From assembly GCA_963677325.2 (NCBI GenBank), contig CAXXGM010000014.1:62001-126000 (forward strand): 64,000 nt of DNA. Reading direction: 5' to 3'. The notes beneath the pieces were generated by a model, which was not told the origin of the DNA, made no database searches, and worked only from the letters and a program-made list of their open reading frames with translations. This document shows positions 60,325 through 64,000 of the stretch, piece after piece. This DNA is from G963677325 sp963677325. Its GTDB lineage: Bacteria; Bacteroidota; Bacteroidia; Bacteroidales; Prolixibacteraceae. The number at the start of each line of letters is the position of its first letter. Within the stretch, counting starts at the first letter, position 1. A program made the position numbers and the translations under genes.

Positions 60325-62136
60325 ATGGAATCAAAAGAGCAGCTGGAAATACAGTACAAGAAGCTTATTAATCTTTTGGTTAATGAGATGAATGAAAATG
60401 GATTCTGGACGGGCAGGCTATCCTCCAGCGCTCTTTCGACGGCTGTCGCCATGGTAGCTTTGAAAATCCACGGCGTTCCTGAACATCAGGATAAAATCAA
60501 AAACGGACTAAACTGGCTTCTGGATCATGTAAATAAAGACGGAGGATTTGGAGATACTCCTGAAAGCCTAAGCAATGTAAGTACTTCCCTGCTCTCCTAT
60601 GCAGCTATTCATTATTGCAGCAACGGTGATGCGACCGGGAAAGAAGCTTTAAAAGGACTGGAAGAATATCTTTTGTCTCAAAACATAAGCCTTGACCCCG
60701 ACAACATTACTTCTTCGGTCCTGCAATTTTACGGCAAAGATTATACCTTCTCGGTTCCTATTCTTTCGATGCTGGTCATCTGCGGAGTGCTGGATGAGAA
60801 AAGCTGCAGCAACATTCCCCAACTGCCTTTCGAACTGGTGTTACTGCCCAACTCCTGGTACAGTTTTTTCAATCTGCGGGTGGTCAGCTATGCATTGCCT
60901 GCGTTAATCGCCATGGGGATCTTTATCTATAAAAAAAGAAGATACCACAACCCATTAATGGGATTCATCAGAAAAAAAGCCCTGAAGCCTTCACTCAGAA
61001 AATTATCACGGATCGTGCCCGAAAGCGGAGGTTTTCTCGAGGCATCCCCCTTAACAGGATTCGTAAACATGTGTTTGGTTTCAAGTGGGGTGGATAACCA
61101 TCCGGTAGTAAAAAAAGGAATTCAATTTCTGGTTGAACAACAACGATCAGATGGCAGCTGGGCCATTGATACGGATCTATCCTCATGGGTGACTACATTA
61201 GCCATTAAAGCCATGAACTCAGATACCGGCCGATTTCTGCCCGAAAGTAAAATACAAGGACTCAAAGAACACCTGCTCAACCTTCAGTACAAGGAAAAAC
61301 ATGCTTTTAACCAGGCTCTTGCCGGAGGCTGGGGCTGGACTAATTATTCCGGTTCAGTTCCCGATGTAGACGACACCTGCGGGGCAATCCTGGCTTTGCT
61401 GGAAATCTGTACGGATACACCGGAAGAGAATTCAGCTGTTATCAACGGCTGCAAATGGCTCCTGTCCCAGCAAAACAATGACGGGGGATTTCCTACTTTT
61501 TGCAAGGGCTGGGGAAGGCTCCCCTTTGACAGCAGCTGCTCCGACCTCACAGGTCATGCATTCAGCGCTTTGATGAGCACAGTGGAAAAACTCGGAAAAA
61601 ATCTGCCAGCCAATCTCAAGGATGATTTTCTCCGCAGTGCACGAAAAGGATTGGAATATTTAAAAAAAGAACAACGGGAGGATGGTTCCTGGCTTCCGCT
61701 TTGGTTCGGCAATCAATCAACTCCAGATAAAACCAATCCGGTATACGGCACCTCTAAAGTGGTCATCTATTTATCCGATTGCCTTGAATACCGGATCATT
61801 GATGAAAAAACAAGGAACAATCTGAACAAGGTCCTTAAGGACGCTCGGAATTTTCTGCTTAACCAACAAAATGACGATGGCAGTTTGGGAGGCGCTCACG
61901 GGGCAAAAGGTTCCATTGAAGAAACTTCCCTTGCCGTCAGCGCCCTGGCAGGAGAATCCGAAGAACAATGTCTCAGGGGATTTCAATGGCTCCAGGATAA
62001 ATTTGAATCCGAAGGTCTCCCATCCAGTCCAATCGGCCTGTATTTTGCTTCTTTGTGGTACGATGAAAAATTGTACCCCCTAATCTATTCTGTTGAAGCG
62101 TTCCGAAAATTTCTGCAAAATAATTCAAATCAATAA
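60325..62136 (+). CDS. Class II terpene cyclase, squalene-hopene cyclase-like
   Basis: 603 aa toroid protein. The catalytic acid motif of class II cyclases is present: PDVDDT (Asp347-x-Asp349-Asp350). QW-type repeats occur along the chain (GLNWLLDHVNKDGGFGD, FLVEQQRSDGSWAID, WLLSQQNNDGGFPTF, YLKKEQREDGSWLPLWFG, LLNQQNDDGSLGG). A hydrophobic segment near 184-203 (FNLRVVSYALPALIAMGIFI) matches the membrane-entry region of squalene-hopene cyclase. The typical length is 620-680, so it is slightly short. It should protonate and cyclise a polyprenyl substrate; no squalene synthase is encoded nearby, so the substrate may be the product of the 57639 synthase. Confidence 0.87.
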   Translation: MESKEQLEIQYKKLINLLVNEMNENGFWTGRLSSSALSTAVAMVALKIHGVPEHQDKIKNGLNWLLDHVNKDGGFGDTPESLSNVSTSLLSYAAIHYCSNGDATGKEALKGLEEYLLSQNISLDPDNITSSVLQFYGKDYTFSVPILSMLVICGVLDEKSCSNIPQLPFELVLLPNSWYSFFNLRVVSYALPALIAMGIFIYKKRRYHNPLMGFIRKKALKPSLRKLSRIVPESGGFLEASPLTGFVNMCLVSSGVDNHPVVKKGIQFLVEQQRSDGSWAIDTDLSSWVTTLAIKAMNSDTGRFLPESKIQGLKEHLLNLQYKEKHAFNQALAGGWGWTNYSGSVPDVDDTCGAILALLEICTDTPEENSAVINGCKWLLSQQNNDGGFPTFCKGWGRLPFDSSCSDLTGHAFSALMSTVEKLGKNLPANLKDDFLRSARKGLEYLKKEQREDGSWLPLWFGNQSTPDKTNPVYGTSKVVIYLSDCLEYRIIDEKTRNNLNKVLKDARNFLLNQQNDDGSLGGAHGAKGSIEETSLAVSALAGESEEQCLRGFQWLQDKFESEGLPSSPIGLYFASLWYDEKLYPLIYSVEAFRKFLQNNSNQ

Positions 62137-62183
62137 CCCATCTCTTCAGATTTACCTTCGGAATGGGACAAGTCCGGTCTTAG

Positions 62184-62265
62184 TTCGTACTTTACAGGTA
62201 GATTATTCGTAGTTTCTTCGTATCCATACGAACGATGTACGAATAATATACGAATAAACTACGAA
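62184..62265. repeat. 11-bp-phased TTCGT/ACGAA array
   Basis: TTCGT begins at 62184, 62206 and 62217; its complement ACGAA begins at 62228, 62239, 62250 and 62261. Every start is an exact multiple of 11 bp from the first, and only the 62195 register is degenerate. The orientation flips once in the middle, so ATTATTCGTA (62202-62211) can pair with TACGAATAAT (62238-62247). It lies between two convergent genes. Confidence 0.85.
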
Positions 62266-62377
62266 TAAACACCGGAGAAGGTATGTCTCGTCCTGAAATA
62301 GGTTTACGCAAAAAGTAAATTAATTTTAGGATTTTTGAAATGCCTTGTCCCTGAATAGCCCGGGGAATGATCAGGGA

Positions 62378-63151
62378 TTATTGGAATTCAAGTAAACCGA
62401 AATACTGAGGTATGTGAAATTTAGGAACAGGACTAATTACTTTATTCCAGGTCAGCCAATGAGGATGGGAAGTTTCATCCCCGCATTTGAAAAAATTGGC
62501 TCTCCACTGGACATCTTTTGAAGGCTGATCTACCTTAATGTACTTTTTGAGCACCTCAAAAGGAATGGCATATTCAATGTACCAGGTAGTAGGCTCTGTA
62601 ATTTCACGGGAAGCATCTTTCGCCAAAGAATGGGCTACTGTAATCTTTTTACAATCAGAGAGATCAACGCGATTCCTTCTTTGATTGTTGTTTAGGCCGT
62701 ATTCCAATAAAAAGACCCCCTTGCAGTTGGTTTCGAGATTGAAATAACCCCGGCTGAGATCGGTCCCGGGTGAAAAGAAAAATTCCACGCAGCTGTCTTC
62801 CCATACTCTTCCGTGAATTTCGGTAGCCACAGCTTTCACGTATTGGTCTTTGACCTGAAAAATAACATAGATATTCTTCTGGTCATACCTGACTTTGAAT
62901 TGCACATCCGGGAAATGGGAAGGTTTATCCCCCGTGTAATTGCTTATTTTTTCAGCTTTTGTTTCACTCCAGACCTTTTTGTTCCAGTCTGCATTTATTT
63001 TAACGGGTGCAGACACCGGATTGACCTTGCAGGTATTCATCTTATCAGCAGACCCTATTTGATTTTCAGACGATACAACAACATTACTGAAAAGAAAACA
63101 ACTCAGGAATAAACATACATGGATGGTTCGAATGATGCAACTTTTTTTCAT
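62378..63151 (-). CDS. Secreted carbohydrate-binding family 9-like protein
   Basis: 257 aa. N-terminal signal (IHVCLFLSCFLFSNVVVSSE), then a single CBM9-like/DOMON beta-sandwich: KINADWNKKVWSETKAEKIS, VRYDQKNIYVIFQVKDQYVK, VWEDSCVEFFFSPG and YFNLETNCKGVFLLEYG. No catalytic domain is attached. Such stand-alone proteins bind sugars or haem-like ligands in the periplasm or at the surface; here the function is unknown. It is convergent with the cyclase gene across the 11-bp array. Confidence 0.8.
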   Translation of the reverse strand: MKKSCIIRTIHVCLFLSCFLFSNVVVSSENQIGSADKMNTCKVNPVSAPVKINADWNKKVWSETKAEKISNYTGDKPSHFPDVQFKVRYDQKNIYVIFQVKDQYVKAVATEIHGRVWEDSCVEFFFSPGTDLSRGYFNLETNCKGVFLLEYGLNNNQRRNRVDLSDCKKITVAHSLAKDASREITEPTTWYIEYAIPFEVLKKYIKVDQPSKDVQWRANFFKCGDETSHPHWLTWNKVISPVPKFHIPQYFGLLEFQ

Positions 63152-63261
63152 AGCCGGTTATGATTTATAGATCCAATGTACAAAGCTACAAAAAGGATGA
63201 CAATACTCCACTTCAAATGAAAAAAATACAGCGATCTGCCGTTTTTAGGATGAATTAAATA

Positions 63262-64000
63262 TCAAACATTCTCACGGGTCGCTTCCAGGTACTTCATTAC
63301 AAAACGGATTTGTGAGAAAGAGTACCTGCTGCCCAGGGCATTATAAATATCAGTTATGCTATCAGACTGATGTTCTTCAATATATCTCATGATTACTTTG
63401 CTTTCTTCAGGGGCTACTACCCTATCCAGTTCCAATTCACCGGTACCCACAAAATAAGTCAGATGCCGCTCTATGGTTGAAATCGTCATTTGTCGTTCAG
63501 CGGCAACCTCTTCGATTGATTTACCGTTAATAAACAGATCATAACTTGTTGCCTTGGTATCAAGGCCAGCCTTTTCTGCATTTTTTTCTGCATCGAATGG
63601 AATCTCAAGTCCTTTCTCCTTCCGGTATTCAATAACCAGCAGCAGGAGGTCCCTGCCAAACTCCTGCATGCGGGCGCCGCCCATCCCTTTGATGGTTTTA
63701 AGCTCAGCCCGGGTGGCCGGCAATTGATCAGCAATGGCGCTTAAGGTTTTTTGCGGCAGAATTCTTGCAACTTCCACATTAAGGGTATCCGCCTTCCGCT
63801 GTCTCCACCTTTTCAGCTTCGAATAGAAATCAGGATAATGGGAAAATGAGTGGGTTTCTTCTTTCCTGGCCACTGCTTTTTCGAGAACTTCAATAGCTGA
63901 TTTTGATCTGGTTTCAAGATAAGCGGTGATATCAAATCCCCCTTTGCACAGCTCAAGGCAAGCTCTTTTGATTTCTGTTTCTTTTTTCAACTTTTCGAAT
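63262..64000 (-). CDS. HRDC/helix-turn-helix domain protein, C-terminal part (5' end outside window)
   Basis: The reading frame stays open to the window edge (FEKLKKETEIKRACLEL), and the TTG at 63990 is not a credible start, so this is the end of a longer protein. It contains an HRDC domain (ILPQKTLSAIADQLPATRAE, LKTIKGMGGARMQEFGRDLL) and a C-terminal HTH_40-like domain (SYDLFINGKSIEEVAAERQM, TISTIERHLTYFVGTGEL). In Bacteroidota this tail usually belongs to a RecQ- or PIF1-type helicase; which one cannot be told here. Confidence 0.8.
   Translation of the reverse strand, partial: FEKLKKETEIKRACLELCKGGFDITAYLETRSKSAIEVLEKAVARKEETHSFSHYPDFYSKLKRWRQRKADTLNVEVARILPQKTLSAIADQLPATRAELKTIKGMGGARMQEFGRDLLLLVIEYRKEKGLEIPFDAEKNAEKAGLDTKATSYDLFINGKSIEEVAAERQMTISTIERHLTYFVGTGELELDRVVAPEESKVIMRYIEEHQSDSITDIYNALGSRYSFSQIRFVMKYLEATRENV

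Noticed and set aside
63990..63992. TTG start of a complete HRDC/HTH protein
   Set aside because: The frame continues to the window edge and the domains are those of a C-terminal tail, so the gene is partial.
1..64000. tRNA or rRNA genes
   Set aside because: I looked through the intergenic stretches for cloverleaf arms and GGTTCRA motifs and found none that fold into a tRNA; a covariance-model search would be decisive.

Overview
This 64 kb window is a chromosomal segment of a member of the Bacteroidota, probably order Bacteroidales or Marinilabiliales, from a free-living or sediment-type anaerobe rather than a gut Bacteroides; the lineage is inferred, not proven. The signs are a SusC/SusD pair under an ECF sigma/FecR anti-sigma pair, a gliding-motility/type IX secretion C-terminal domain, type III glutamine synthetase, DUF4290, MurA with Asp in place of the usual catalytic Cys, and several promoters of the Bacteroidota form TTG-N18-20-TAnnTTTG. 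Shine-Dalgarno sequences are mostly absent. Genes cover most of the window. No tRNA, rRNA, CRISPR array or complete insertion sequence was found.

Layout. (1) 1-13.7 kb, minus strand: a polysaccharide utilisation locus, transcribed ECF sigma, FecR, SusC, SusD, DUF5017 lipoprotein, Tat-exported Gfo/Idh/MocA oxidoreductase, then a very large lyase-like protein cut by the window edge. (2) 14.1 kb: arfB-type ribosome rescue factor. (3) 14.6-23.9 kb, minus strand: seven genes of a complex-I/hydrogenase-4-like membrane complex whose large subunit has lost the [NiFe] ligands and whose small subunit has lost most cluster ligands, i.e. an Ehr-type complex. It is divergent from a Crp/Fnr regulator with an FNR-like palindrome between them. 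(4) 24.7-25.9 kb: a toxin-antitoxin pair bracketed by a 161 bp duplication of the regulator's 3' end. (5) 26-34.9 kb: accessory genes, including a GC-richer TonB receptor, a frameshifted yceI, a higBA module whose toxin carries a nonsense codon and a 12 bp duplication, and a PL6-like lyase. (6) 35-52.8 kb: housekeeping genes (valS, uvrB, a UvrD-type helicase, murA, grpE, dnaJ) mixed with small conserved Bacteroidota proteins. (7) 52.9-55.0 kb: glnN. (8) 55.3-62.1 kb, plus strand: an apparent isoprenoid pathway of double-cluster ferredoxin-like protein, radical SAM enzyme, DUF116-polyprenyl synthase fusion, prenyltransferase/cyclase-repeat protein and a class II (DXDD) triterpene-cyclase-like enzyme. 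(9) 62.4-64 kb: CBM9-like protein and the C-terminus of an HRDC/HTH protein.

The strongest candidates for something little described are the terpenoid cluster in (8); the ligand-less Ehr complex with its FNR-like control in (3); a 227 bp two-copy MITE-like element (13794-14020 and 44034-44260); and an 11-bp-phased TTCGT/ACGAA array at 62184-62265 that shares its period and core with the centre of that element. Repeats have also entered coding sequence: two 48-nt arrays of an 8-bp unit lie in frame inside the gene at 59185.
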